Shown here piece after piece: positions 42,332 through 51,161 of a stretch of DNA of 64,000 nt (position 1 is its first letter; each line of letters opens with the position of its first letter). Made by a program: the position numbers and the translations under genes. The stretch spans positions 62,001 through 126,000 of the forward strand of contig JAEDDG010000002.1 in assembly GCA_016293865.1 (NCBI GenBank). Direction: 5' to 3'. The notes beneath the pieces were generated by a model that was given only the letters and a program-made list of their open reading frames with translations, did not search any database and was not told where the DNA came from. This DNA comes from Oscillospiraceae bacterium. Its GTDB lineage: Bacteria; Bacillota; Clostridia; Oscillospirales; Oscillospiraceae.

Positions 42332-42768
42332 GAACGTTCAAAGGGCGTCCGGTCATTCCCGGAACATGCACCGCAGAAGCGCTTGTCTCCCACGGCGGCT
42401 TCAATACGCTTGCAAGCTATCAGAAAAGCCTGATGTTCGGCGACAAAACTGCCAAATGCTCTGACCAGAACAACGCCGACCTCTATCAGAAGCAGATGGC
42501 CGGCAAGGCGCTCTGTCTGCCGCAGACCATCGGCTCCACCACCGGCGGTTTTGTCATTTTTTCTGCGGCCTCCATGGGCCGCCAGCCGGCCTGCATGCTG
42601 TTTTCAAAAAGCATTGACTCACTGGCCGCCGCCGGCGCCATCCTGTCCTCTGTCTGGACAGACGCAAAAATGCCTGTTGTTGACAATCTCGGCGACGGGT
42701 TTCTCAAGCATGTCAAAACCGGCATGAAGATCTCCGTCTCTGAGGACGGCACAGTTACCGTTGAATGA
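42328..42768 (+). CDS. Aconitase X small (swivel-domain) subunit
   Basis: A 146-aa protein of the former DUF126 family, the swivel domain that closes over the AcnX active site. It begins FKGRPVIPGTCTAEALVS and contains LCLPQTIGSTTGGFV with the conserved Gly-Ser-Thr-Thr segment, as in AcnX small subunits. Its ATG overlaps the stop codon of the large-subunit gene by four bases, so the two are translationally coupled and should be made in equal amounts. The ribosome site AAAGGAGG lies inside the end of the large-subunit gene. The operon then ends at a hairpin terminator. Confidence 0.9.
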   Translation: MRTFKGRPVIPGTCTAEALVSHGGFNTLASYQKSLMFGDKTAKCSDQNNADLYQKQMAGKALCLPQTIGSTTGGFVIFSAASMGRQPACMLFSKSIDSLAAAGAILSSVWTDAKMPVVDNLGDGFLKHVKTGMKISVSEDGTVTVE

Positions 42769-42855
42769 TGTCCTGTTTCCTGTTTAGTCTGTTTTCGGCA
42801 GCGCGGACAAGTTTCTGCCGCTGTTCTTACGGAATACCCGCAGATGCGTGAATTG

Positions 42856-42893
42856 AAAAGTGCCCGGACAGCTCCGTCTGCCCGGGCACTTTT
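42856..42893. terminator. Terminator at the end of the AcnX operon
   Basis: AAAAGTGCCCGG and CCGGGCACTTTT form a 12-bp stem with a partly paired loop. The T run of this terminator supplies the stop codon that cuts short the phage gene fragment on the other strand. Confidence 0.88.
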
Positions 42894-42987
42894 ATCCGCC
42901 GTTCTCGGTCATGATGGCATCAATGGCACTCTTGGGCAGCTTTACGCCATCGCCCAGGTCCAGGCTCTCCAGAAATTCGCGTTTCAT
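42892..42987 (-). pseudogene. N-terminal fragment of a phage scaffold protein (GP20 type)
   Basis: Only 31 codons remain. The peptide MKREFLESLDLGDGVKLP followed by KSAIDAIMTENG resembles the start of phage minor structural protein GP20 scaffolds, whose full length is about 190-210 aa. A good ribosome site, AAAGGA, is still in place. The frame runs into the AcnX operon terminator and stops. The order minor capsid protein, small protein, scaffold matches Firmicutes phage head modules, so this is the broken downstream end of a deleted prophage. Confidence 0.7.
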
Positions 42988-43048
42988 ATAGGTCCTTTCT
43001 CCGCTACGCTTTGATTACGGGGGTCGCTTCCCCTGCGGCGCGCTCCTT

Positions 43049-43064
43049 GTTACGCCCGGCGCAA
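43049..43064. repeat. Direct repeat, copy 1 (flanks the phage remnant)
   Basis: GTTACGCCCGGCGCAA occurs here and at 44083-44098 in the same orientation, with similar A/G-rich bases after each copy. The pair brackets the small phage gene and the minor capsid fragment. Confidence 0.75.
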
Positions 43065-43085
43065 AGGCTAAATTGGTATGAAAAA

Positions 43086-43155
43086 ACCGCCCAGGGGGCG
43101 GTCATTCATCAAATATGGGCATAAGAAAACCGCCTTGCTTCCAGCTTGGCGGTTT
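43086..43155 (-). terminator. Two hairpins inside the phage remnant
   Basis: On the minus strand, ACCGCCC/GGGCGGT (43102-43086) is followed by a T run. Upstream of it AAACCGCC/GGCGGTTT (43155-43127) forms a second stem. Both lie between the small phage gene and the scaffold fragment and look like phage terminators or processing sites. Confidence 0.6.
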
Positions 43156-43339
43156 AATCATTCCTGTGAAACTTGCATTCGTTGCAGATAGCAACATAGT
43201 TTTCATGCTTATAGATATCCTGCGGTGCGGTGTATTTCGGCGTGGTGCCCTCAACAACCATGTGGATGTCAAAACAGGTATCCATATCAATTTCACGATT
43301 GTCCATAAGTGGGCACTTTACCGGGTATTCAATATTCAT
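43154..43339 (-). CDS. Small phage head-module protein with four Cys
   Basis: A 61-aa protein starting MNIEYPVKCPLMDNREID and ending CNECKFHRND. Four cysteines (positions 9, 22, 52 and 55) and a His-rich tail suggest a small zinc-binding protein. Its ATG overlaps the end of the minor capsid gene by 11 bases, typical of phage gene packing. It looks intact, although its neighbours are truncated. It may be silent, since no promoter is obvious. Confidence 0.6.
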   Translation of the reverse strand: MNIEYPVKCPLMDNREIDMDTCFDIHMVVEGTTPKYTAPQDIYKHENYVAICNECKFHRND

Positions 43340-44060
43340 ACTTTTTTAGCACCTCCAGAAATGCTATCGTTTTTTCATCGTATTGCTCTGCGGAGTAGGC
43401 TGTTCGTATGTAGCGCCCCGCATTATTCACATACGCAGCGCCCAATCTGCTGTAATAGCGCTCATACTGGCCGCCCCAAACGGTAACAGATACCATTGCT
43501 GACCGAATATACCCTTTTGCCTGTTCTTCACTGACATGATGCTCTCTGTCCGCATTGATATGTGTATTATCAAAACCAAGGCTTTCGACATCAATTTGCT
43601 GCGCGGGAAAATGAATAACCGCCGCCTTTGGGACTGCACCTGTTGACTTGAGCTCTGCCACCATTGTATCATAACGCTGCTTTTCTGCAAGCGCTTTTTC
43701 GTACTTTTTGGTGTCTGCTCTGGCGCTGGCCGCTTGGCTGCGGCCCCACCCGGCGATGTACTCTCGCTCGGCCTGGCGTTTGAGCCCGGTCTGGTTGATG
43801 AAGTCTTTTTGCACACCCTGCCATCTGGCAATTTTGGCGGCGCTCTCCGTTGTGTCCAGCCCTGCGGCTTTCATGGCCACATTTTCCCGCTTCCATCGGC
43901 GCAGGCTGCGCTCAATGCTGCGCTGCTGCTGCAGGGCCTCATACTCGGTCATTTTCCGGCCGTTGTACTCATAATTCCTGGCCTCATAGCTGTCCAGCAG
44001 CTCCTTGGAGTAGGTCCGGGGCATACCCTCAATGTATGGACGGAAAGAGTGATTGCAATT
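43329..44060 (-). pseudogene. C-terminal fragment of a phage minor capsid protein (Phage_min_cap2 type)
   Basis: An open stretch of 243 codons in which coding similarity begins upstream of any start codon: NCNHSFRPYIEGMP reads through the first ATG (44024), and an in-frame TGA stands just before it. In phage minor capsid protein 2 a C-x-H-x-x-x-P-Y-I-E-G segment sits in the last half of a protein of 400 aa or more, so the N-terminal part has been deleted. Charged helical sequence follows (EALQQQRSIERSLRRWKREN). The final 60 residues (VWGGQYERYYSRLGAAYV, then YIRTAYSAEQYDEKT) may be a nuclease-like toxin domain of the kind fused to such capsid proteins; that is inference. A 231-aa product could still be made from the internal ATG. 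Confidence 0.7.
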
Positions 44061-44082
44061 TCAGCCGCCCAGCCCCGCCCCG

Positions 44083-44098
44083 GTTACGCCCGGCGCAA
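44083..44098. repeat. Direct repeat, copy 2 (flanks the phage remnant)
   Basis: Same 16 bases as at 43049-43064. The deletion point of the minor capsid gene is within about 25 bases of this copy. Confidence 0.75.
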
Positions 44099-44396
44099 GG
44101 GAAAAAGGTATTTGTCACTTTTTCTCACTTTTCAGAAGCGTAAGCCCATTATCTGAAAAAATAAATTTCATTTTATCACAGCAAATCAAGGATACCATTT
44201 GTCGGCCTGCGCCCGTGCCATCTCCCGCCGCACAATGCCGCAGCTTTCCGGCATATCCGGAAAACAGGCAAAAAATCGTCGCTTTTCCGTAATCCGCTCA
44301 ATCCGGGACACTGGAATTTGTCACAAATTGCGGATTGAAATTTAATCCAAACCAGTGTAAGCTCTGTTCGCATAGCGATGATATGAGGTGATTCTC
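44099..44396. other. Non-coding gap between the phage remnant and the MATE gene
   Basis: No ORF is credible here. A short inverted repeat is present at about 44331-44347 (GGATT and AATCC around AAATTT) close to the MATE gene and could be an operator. A promoter with good boxes was not found. Confidence 0.4.
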
Positions 44397-45821
44397 TTGA
44401 AAAAATCAGTAACCAAAGATATGACCTCCGGTCCTCCCATGAAGCTGCTGCTTGGCTTTATGCTGCCGCTGACATTCGGGCTTTTGTTCCAGCAGTTTTA
44501 CAATATGGTGGACACCATTGTTGTCGGAAATTTTCTGGGCGTTAACGCGCTGGCCGGCGTCGGTTCAACCGGATCCATCAATTTTCTGGTGCTCGGCTTC
44601 TGCTCCGGCGTCTGCGCGGGCTTTGCCATTCCAGTTGCTCAGAAATTCGGACAGAAGGATTATGTCAATCTCAGAAAATATGTTGCCAACACTCTGTACC
44701 TGGGTGCAGCCTTTGCCCTGGTTCTCACATTGGCCACCACCTTACTGTGCGGCGATATTCTGCGTCTGATGGATACAAAGGCGGACTTTTATCATGAAGC
44801 ATATGACTATATCTTTGTGATCTTTCTGGGCATTCCAGCCATGATCCTGTACAATCTGCTCTCAGGTATTCTCCGGTCCCTCGGCAATTCCAGAGCTCCT
44901 CTGTATTTTCTGCTTCTGTCATCCGGACTGAATATTGTGCTGGACCTCGTCAGCGTGGGCCTGCTGGGTATGGGCGTTGAAGGTCCTGCCTGGGCAACTG
45001 TCATCAGTCAGGGGATCTGCGGCGTGCTTTGTCTGGTGTACATCGTAAAAAAATTTGATATTCTTAAAATGCTGCCCGGCGAGACGCGGCCAAGTGCGCC
45101 GCATATGAAGAGATTGTGCGCCATGGGTATCCCCATGGGGCTGCAGTATTCCATCACCGCCATCGGCTGTATCGTGATTCAGGCCGCTACCAACGGCCTG
45201 GGCACTGTGGCAGTGGCCTCTGTCGCTGCAGGCGGGAAGGTCAGCCAGTTATTCTGCGCGCCGATGGATGCGCTTGGCACAACTGCCGCCACATACGCCG
45301 GGCAAAACGTCGGTGCGCTTCGTCTGGACCGCGTCCGGCAGGGATTGAAGGACTGTCTGATCATCGGCATCAGCTATGCTCTGCTTTCGTTTGTGGTCAT
45401 CCGGTTTTTCGGCACCGGCCTCGCATCCATGTTTCTGGATGAAAATGAGCCGGAAATCGTGCGGCAGGTGCTTGTCAATGCACAGCAGTACCAGGTCACC
45501 AACAGCGCCATGTATATTCCTCTGATTTTCATCTACGTGTACCGCTTTACAATCCAGGGTCTTGGCTTTTCACCGCACGCCATCTTCGCCGGAGCCTTTG
45601 AAATGGCGGCACGCTGCGTGGTCGGCCTTTTCATGGTCCCCGTGCTGGGCTTTACCGCTATCTGCTGGGCCAATCCCATCGCATGGATTGCCGGGGATCT
45701 GTTCCTTGTCCCCTGCTACCATTATGTGATGCACCGACTGAGACGCATGTATCCCGGCGCCATGGACAGAGGCAGGATCCCGTCCGGCCCTGCCGTAATG
45801 AAAATGCAGGAAAATGAATAG
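44397..45821 (+). CDS. MATE-family efflux transporter
   Basis: A 474-aa transporter with twelve membrane helices in two similar halves. The first half begins PMKLLLGFMLPLTFGLLFQQFYNMVDTIVVG, which is typical of bacterial NorM/DinF-like MATE proteins, with PLFLLLSS-type segments (APLYFLLLSSGLN) in helix 5. Such pumps export cationic drugs or metabolites in exchange for Na+ or H+. The TTG start is preceded six bases earlier by GAGGTG. It stands alone, next to the phage remnant, and ends in an imperfect hairpin. The substrate is unknown. Confidence 0.93.
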   Translation: MKKSVTKDMTSGPPMKLLLGFMLPLTFGLLFQQFYNMVDTIVVGNFLGVNALAGVGSTGSINFLVLGFCSGVCAGFAIPVAQKFGQKDYVNLRKYVANTLYLGAAFALVLTLATTLLCGDILRLMDTKADFYHEAYDYIFVIFLGIPAMILYNLLSGILRSLGNSRAPLYFLLLSSGLNIVLDLVSVGLLGMGVEGPAWATVISQGICGVLCLVYIVKKFDILKMLPGETRPSAPHMKRLCAMGIPMGLQYSITAIGCIVIQAATNGLGTVAVASVAAGGKVSQLFCAPMDALGTTAATYAGQNVGALRLDRVRQGLKDCLIIGISYALLSFVVIRFFGTGLASMFLDENEPEIVRQVLVNAQQYQVTNSAMYIPLIFIYVYRFTIQGLGFSPHAIFAGAFEMAARCVVGLFMVPVLGFTAICWANPIAWIAGDLFLVPCYHYVMHRLRRMYPGAMDRGRIPSGPAVMKMQENE

Positions 45822-45871
45822 ATTCCGGCCACGCGTCACCCATTTTTCGGGTTTACGTCGCGGACTGCAGA

Positions 45872-45909
45872 AAGAGCCCGCTGGCTGTTCACACAGACAG
45901 CAGGCTCTT
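45872..45909. terminator. Imperfect terminator hairpin between the MATE gene and ftsK
   Basis: AAGAGCC...CTG...CTGT pairs with ACAGCAGGCTCTT with small bulges, followed by CTTTC. It lies between convergent genes. Confidence 0.7.
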
Positions 45910-45957
45910 CTTTCGTTCATTTACCAAAAACATGCATGAGGAAATGCGCATTCCCCG

Positions 45958-48708
45958 CTATTCTTCATTCTCTCCGTCCCCCTGCGGAAACAGATCGTCT
46001 GCGGAATACATGGTCTGCTGCATATTCTCCTCGCCGCTTCCGGACCTGGAAACGGGCGCGGTTCCCTGTACATAGCGCATCTCTGCCCACTGGTCTTTGG
46101 TGATCAGAATCTGGCGCGGCTTTGACCCCTCAAAGGGTCCGACTATTCCGCGCTCCTCCATCTGATCCACAATGCGCGCAGCACGGGAATAACCAAGCTT
46201 CAGTCTCCGCTGCAGCATGGATACAGACGCCTGTCCTGTCTCCAGAATCACGTCAACAGCCTGGGGCAGCAGCTCATCCCCCGTATCTTCTTTCTCCTCG
46301 CGCGCAGACGGCGCCGAACCCGATTTCTTGTCCTCGGCTGCACGCTCAATCTGATCCATGACATCTTCCGCATAATTGGCCGTCGCGCTCTTTTTGACAA
46401 ATTCAACGATGCTCTCGCGCTCCTCGTCGGACACCCAGGTTCCCTGGATACGCGCCGGCTTTGACGTACCGATCGGCGCAAACAGCATGTCGCCGTTGCC
46501 CACAAGCTTGTCCGCATTGCCGCCGGCGTCCAGAATGATCCGCGATTCCAGTGCGGACGAAACCTTCAGCGCGATGCGCGAAGGGATGTTGGCCTTCATC
46601 AGGCCGGTAATCACGTCTGCTCTCGGGCTCTGCGTCGCAATTACAAGATGTACGCCGGCTGCACGGCCCATCTGTGCCACACGGCAGATGGATTCCTCCA
46701 CCTCCTTGGCAGCCACAAGCATCAGGTCGGCCAGCTCATCAATCACAACAACAATGCGCGGAAGTGTTTTCAGCTCCTCATCCTTTTCAGCAAGGGCATT
46801 ATAGGACTTGATGTCGCGCGCGCCGGTTTCCGAAAAGAGCCGGTAACGCTTCATCATCTCGACAATAGCCCACTGCAGCGCGCCGGCGGCCTTTTTTGCC
46901 TCAGTCACAACAGGCACGAGCAGATGCGGAATGCCGTTGTAAATCTTGAACTCCACCATTTTGGGGTCAATCATGATAAACTTCACTTCGTCCGGCGTCG
47001 CCTTGTACATGATGCTGAGAATCATGGAGTTCAGACACACTGACTTACCGGAGCCGGTCGTACCGGCGACAAGCAGGTGCGGAAGCTTTGAAATGTTCCC
47101 GACAATCGCCTCACCGCTGATGTTCTTGCCGATGGCAAAGGTCAGCTTGGACGTCGAATTGCGGAATTCAGGCGAGTCAATGATGTCACGCAGATAGACC
47201 TTGCTGATCAGCTTGTTCGGCACTTCTATGCCGACGGTGGAAATCTTGTTGGGAATGGCGGCAATGCGCACGCCGCTCGCTCCAAGCGCAAGCGCAATAT
47301 CATCCGAAAGATTGGTCAGCTTGTTCAGCTTGACGCCGACCTCAAGCTCCATTTCATAGCGTGTAACCGACGGTCCGCGTACAATATTCGAAATGCTGGC
47401 GTTGATTCCAAAGCTGTGCAGCGTATTTTCAAGACGCTGCTTGTTCATGCGCGTCTCTTCCCGTCCGTCTGTCTGCGGCTCTCCGCCGCCTCCGCTGAGC
47501 AGGGACAACGGCGGGAACACGTAATCCGTCTTATGGTCATCGGTCTGCGGAACCTGCAGCTCAGGAATCGGCGTACGGTCCGGCTTTGAACGCGCCGGCT
47601 CCTTCCGCACTGCCGCTGCAGGCTGGGACACGTGGATTTCCGTCTCCGGTACAGTTTCCTCAGCGTCCGCCTGGGGCAGATCCCGTTCGCGGACAGGATG
47701 CGTCTGCTCCTCGTTTTGCTGCGCCTGCGCAGGTCCGGCGGAAGCGGCCGCTGCGGGCTGCTCCGCTTCCTCTCTGGCCAGCGCCCTGGCCGCCTGCTTG
47801 CGGCGCAGGTAATCCCGGGTCAGAATCATATCGTCAGGAATGTCATCATTCCGGGCCGGCGCCGGCTCTGCGGAAATGTACTGGTCCGGTGTGGTAACAC
47901 GCGGCTTCCGGTTGAAAAACGACTTTTTTTCCTCCTTCTGCTCCTGCACAGGCGCAGAGGCCTCTGTCTGCACATCGTCCAGAGGAATATCAATGCTTGA
48001 CCGCCGCTGCTGGCGCTGCTGTACCTGCGGCGTCTGGGCAGCCGGCTGGTTCCGCACCTTTGTCTGCTGCGGCTGGACATATTCCGGTTCCGGCTCCGGC
48101 TCGTACGGCGTAAATTTATGTTCCCGAATGCTGCAGTAAATTTCTTCAACTGTCTTATTGAAGACCATCAGCAGCAGGAATATGGCAAACAGCACATATG
48201 TGACTGCCGCGCCGGCCTTGGAGAATCCGCGAAACAGCAGCGCTGACAGAACGCCGGCCAAAACGCCGCCGCCCCTGAGTTCCATACCGTCTGACCACAA
48301 AAGCGTGAACAATCCGCTGGTCAGGGCATATTTCTGCGGATCGGTAAACAATTGATACAGGCCGCCTGCAACCAGAGGCAGCAGAAGCGCACAGACAAGC
48401 CGCCACAGGACAGGACGCCCATGGTGGAACATCAGCACAGCGGATGCCAGCAGAAGCGCAAACGGCACAGCGTAAAAGCCCCAGCCGAAAAGGCCCTTCA
48501 GCAGGCTGCAGAAAAAGTTGATTACCGTTCCGTCGCTGTTTCCAAAACCGAGAAACAGGAAAAAGGCCAGCAGCAGACAGACAAACGCGCCGATTTCCCT
48601 GCGCTTCGGCGCAGGCGCGGGTTTTGTCTGTTTTGTTGACTTTTTCTTTCCGCCCGCGGCCGGCCTGGAGCTGCGGCTTTTCGTGCCGGCCGTCTTTTTT
48701 TGTGCCAT
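45958..48708 (-). CDS. ftsK: DNA translocase FtsK/SpoIIIE
   Basis: A 916-aa DNA pump that moves chromosomes through the division or sporulation septum. Four to five N-terminal membrane helices (about residues 40-180) are followed by a long Pro/Gln/Glu-rich linker (about 200-420). The motor has Walker A AGTTGSGKS near residue 553 and Walker B VVVIDELADL. The C-terminal winged-helix gamma domain (LLPQAVDVILETGQASVSML) reads the KOPS/SRS guide sequences. GAGGTG precedes the ATG. It follows uppP by 12 bases. In spore formers this protein often serves as SpoIIIE; the two cannot be separated from sequence alone. Two Xer recombinases, its usual partners, are encoded in the window. Confidence 0.95.
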   Translation of the reverse strand: MAQKKTAGTKSRSSRPAAGGKKKSTKQTKPAPAPKRREIGAFVCLLLAFFLFLGFGNSDGTVINFFCSLLKGLFGWGFYAVPFALLLASAVLMFHHGRPVLWRLVCALLLPLVAGGLYQLFTDPQKYALTSGLFTLLWSDGMELRGGGVLAGVLSALLFRGFSKAGAAVTYVLFAIFLLLMVFNKTVEEIYCSIREHKFTPYEPEPEPEYVQPQQTKVRNQPAAQTPQVQQRQQRRSSIDIPLDDVQTEASAPVQEQKEEKKSFFNRKPRVTTPDQYISAEPAPARNDDIPDDMILTRDYLRRKQAARALAREEAEQPAAAASAGPAQAQQNEEQTHPVRERDLPQADAEETVPETEIHVSQPAAAVRKEPARSKPDRTPIPELQVPQTDDHKTDYVFPPLSLLSGGGGEPQTDGREETRMNKQRLENTLHSFGINASISNIVRGPSVTRYEMELEVGVKLNKLTNLSDDIALALGASGVRIAAIPNKISTVGIEVPNKLISKVYLRDIIDSPEFRNSTSKLTFAIGKNISGEAIVGNISKLPHLLVAGTTGSGKSVCLNSMILSIMYKATPDEVKFIMIDPKMVEFKIYNGIPHLLVPVVTEAKKAAGALQWAIVEMMKRYRLFSETGARDIKSYNALAEKDEELKTLPRIVVVIDELADLMLVAAKEVEESICRVAQMGRAAGVHLVIATQSPRADVITGLMKANIPSRIALKVSSALESRIILDAGGNADKLVGNGDMLFAPIGTSKPARIQGTWVSDEERESIVEFVKKSATANYAEDVMDQIERAAEDKKSGSAPSAREEKEDTGDELLPQAVDVILETGQASVSMLQRRLKLGYSRAARIVDQMEERGIVGPFEGSKPRQILITKDQWAEMRYVQGTAPVSRSGSGEENMQQTMYSADDLFPQGDGENEE

Positions 48709-48720
48709 GAACAGTTCACC

Positions 48721-49560
48721 TCATATAAAAATGGAAGCCACAAGCGTCACAGCGCCTATCGCCCAGCAATAATATGCAAACTTTCCAAACTTGTTGCTGT
48801 CCACAAGTTTTCTGACCAACCTGATTGCAAAATATCCGGTCACAGCTGCGACTGCCATACCGATCAGATAAACCGGCATGAGCTTCCAGTTGATGCCGGC
48901 ACGCACCGCGTCAAAAAACGTGACAAGCAGTGAACCCAAAACAGCCGGCAATGAAAGCAGGAACGAAAAACGGACGGCAAAGCTTCTCTTATATCCGCGG
49001 GAGAGCCCGACGGCAATGGTCGTCCCGGAGCGCGAAAGGCCGGGGATCACCGCGATTGCCTGTGCAAGGCCGACGACAAATGCATCCGCCACGCGGGAGG
49101 TTTTTTCGCTCTTGCGGCCGACAATCAGCCGGTCGGAGGCATAGAGCAGTCCGCCTGTCACCAGAAGTGCGAGACCGATAAACCACATCTTTCCGTAGAG
49201 CACCTCCAGACGGCTGTGGAACGGAACCACAAACAGGAGCGGAACCGTGCCGATGATGATCAGAATCAAAAGACGCACAGAAGGCGACAGACGGCCGAAA
49301 TCATCTTTTCCGCCGTCTCCGCGGCCGGTGATAAAATCGGAGGTCTGCCGGAACATGTCCGCAATATCCTTGCGGTAAGTGACAATCACCGCAATCAGCG
49401 TTCCGACATGCAGCAGCACATCAAAGAAAAGATGATCAGCCTCGCTGTACTGCAGTTTGAACAGATTTTGCAGAATCGACAGATGTCCCGAGCTGGAGAC
49501 CGGCAAAAACTCAGTCACCCCCTGGACGATGCCGAGCAAAATCGCCATGAATACCGACAT
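48721..49560 (-). CDS. uppP: Undecaprenyl-diphosphatase UppP (BacA)
   Basis: A 279-aa membrane enzyme that recycles the lipid carrier of cell-wall synthesis by removing one phosphate from undecaprenyl diphosphate, and can give bacitracin tolerance. Both active-site regions are seen: GVTEFLPVSSSGHLSI (residues 14-29) and IPGLSRSGTTIAVGL. Eight hydrophobic helices are visible. GGGAGGG stands before the ATG. It is the first gene of a two-gene unit with ftsK, 12 bases apart. Confidence 0.96.
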   Translation of the reverse strand: MSVFMAILLGIVQGVTEFLPVSSSGHLSILQNLFKLQYSEADHLFFDVLLHVGTLIAVIVTYRKDIADMFRQTSDFITGRGDGGKDDFGRLSPSVRLLILIIIGTVPLLFVVPFHSRLEVLYGKMWFIGLALLVTGGLLYASDRLIVGRKSEKTSRVADAFVVGLAQAIAVIPGLSRSGTTIAVGLSRGYKRSFAVRFSFLLSLPAVLGSLLVTFFDAVRAGINWKLMPVYLIGMAVAAVTGYFAIRLVRKLVDSNKFGKFAYYCWAIGAVTLVASIFI

Positions 49561-49743
49561 TTTGCTCCCTCCCCGTTCAGAATGGCCAAAAGCGCGTCAT
49601 ATTGGCAAAAGAAGCCCGTTTTGCAGCGGATACTGCTCAAAAGTGCCGCGCAGAAATCATTGCAAAATACTGACAGCTTTAATTGTATCATACCATAGCT
49701 GTGCGAAGATTTCCACAAAAATCTGTATAATCCAGACAAAAGC

Positions 49744-49770
49744 GCCGGGACAGCGCAATGCTGTCCCGGC
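49744..49770 (-). terminator. Terminator of the prfA-tsaC-coaE-aminopeptidase operon
   Basis: GCCGGGACAGC and GCTGTCCCGGC form a perfect 11-bp stem. On the minus strand it is followed by GCGCTTTTGTC. Confidence 0.85.
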
Positions 49771-49784
49771 AGAATACTGAGAAT

Positions 49785-51161
49785 TTATTTTGAGGCATAA
49801 AGCGCCTTTATGCCCTTATAAGTCATATAGCAGTCCAGTTTTGCAACAACTTCAAACGGAGAATGCATGGATAAAACCGGAACGCCTGCGTCGATGGTCA
49901 CAAGGTTGCGCACAGACATATACGCTGCCACAGTGCCGCCGCCGCCCTGATCCACCTTGCCAAGTTCGCACATCTGCCAGATGACGCCGGCATCGTCAAA
50001 CATTCTGCGCAGTTTGGCCACAACTTCCGCGGGCGCGTCGTTCGCACCGGATTTTCCGTGGGCGCCTGTAAACTTGCATACGCCGATGCCGTAATTGATT
50101 TTTGCGTTGTTGCGCTTTTCAAATGCCTCCGGATAATTGGGGTCAAAGGCTGCCGTGACATCCGCAGAAATGCAGTAGGAGCGCTCCAGGCAGTGGCGCA
50201 GCTTCACACCCTGGCAGTCGCACATGTCCTCCAGGAAGCACTCAAACGCATAGGATTTCATGCCGGTCACGCCGACAGAGCCGATTTCTTCCTTATCGGC
50301 CAGAATGCAGACCGCGGTCTTTTCAGGGTTTTCAACCTCCAGAATGGCCTGGAGCTCCGCAAATGCGCAGACGCGGTCGTCATGGCCGTATGCGCCGATC
50401 AGTGACCGGTCAAACCCGATGTCACGTGCATTTGCCGCAGGAACAGCTTCCAGCTCGGCAGAAATCAGATCCGCCTCAGTAATCCCGTATTTTTCGTGGA
50501 TCAGGCGCAGGACAGACGCCTTCACGCGTTCCTTTTCACTGCCCTCTTCCGGCCAGCTGCCTGCAAGGATATTCAGGTTCTCGCCCGTGAATGCCTCGCC
50601 CAGCGTTTTCTTGTTCTGATCAGCAGCCAGATGCGGCAGGAGATCCGTAATGCAAAACAGCGGATCGCCCGGATCGCTGCCAATCTTCACGTCAATCGAT
50701 GTGCCGTCCTTCAGCGCAATCGTACCGTGCAGCTCCAGCGGCACCGTTACCCACTGGTATTTGCGCACGCCGCCGTAATAATGCGTCTTAAGCATGGCAA
50801 TCTCGCTGTCTTCATACAGCGGGAGCTGCTTCAGATCCAGACGCGGCGCATCCACATGCGCAGCGGCAATATTCGCGCCCTCTGCCAGAGACTTTTTGCC
50901 GACCACTGCAAAAATAACGGCTTTCCCGTGAATATTTCTGTAAATTTTATCGCCGGCCGATACTTTCAGCCCGCGGGAGAAAGGCCGGAAGCCCTTCTTT
51001 TCCGCCAGGCGGATCGCCTCTTTTACCGCTTCCCGTTCAATTTTGGACGCATCCAGATACTGCTTGTACGCGTCGCAATACGCCTCGCACTTTGCCTTTT
51101 CCTGTGCGTTCATGAGATCTGCCGCATGTTTCTGCACATAAGCCAATTCCCGTTCAGACAT
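49785..51161 (-). CDS. M18-family metal aminopeptidase
   Basis: A 458-aa cytoplasmic aminopeptidase that removes N-terminal (often acidic or neutral) residues from peptides, using two metal ions. Metal-site motifs are AAHVDAPRLDLK near residue 100, ADKEEIGSVGVTGM in the second half with the catalytic Glu, and the C-terminal SMHSPFEV with a His ligand. The length fits the M18 family (430-480 aa). Its start overlaps the end of coaE by eight bases, so it is last in the prfA operon. Confidence 0.92.
   Translation of the reverse strand: MSERELAYVQKHAADLMNAQEKAKCEAYCDAYKQYLDASKIEREAVKEAIRLAEKKGFRPFSRGLKVSAGDKIYRNIHGKAVIFAVVGKKSLAEGANIAAAHVDAPRLDLKQLPLYEDSEIAMLKTHYYGGVRKYQWVTVPLELHGTIALKDGTSIDVKIGSDPGDPLFCITDLLPHLAADQNKKTLGEAFTGENLNILAGSWPEEGSEKERVKASVLRLIHEKYGITEADLISAELEAVPAANARDIGFDRSLIGAYGHDDRVCAFAELQAILEVENPEKTAVCILADKEEIGSVGVTGMKSYAFECFLEDMCDCQGVKLRHCLERSYCISADVTAAFDPNYPEAFEKRNNAKINYGIGVCKFTGAHGKSGANDAPAEVVAKLRRMFDDAGVIWQMCELGKVDQGGGGTVAAYMSVRNLVTIDAGVPVLSMHSPFEVVAKLDCYMTYKGIKALYASK

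Noticed and set aside
43102..43296. 64-codon minus-strand frame overlapping the 61-aa phage protein
   Set aside because: The 61-aa frame has the Cys pattern and the 11-base overlap with the capsid gene expected for phage genes, so the other frame is a shadow.
35433..44098. A genomic island running from the tRNA-Ser genes to the phage relic
   Set aside because: The genes between are metabolic with window-like composition and normal terminators, and no repeat of a tRNA 3' end was seen near 44 kb.
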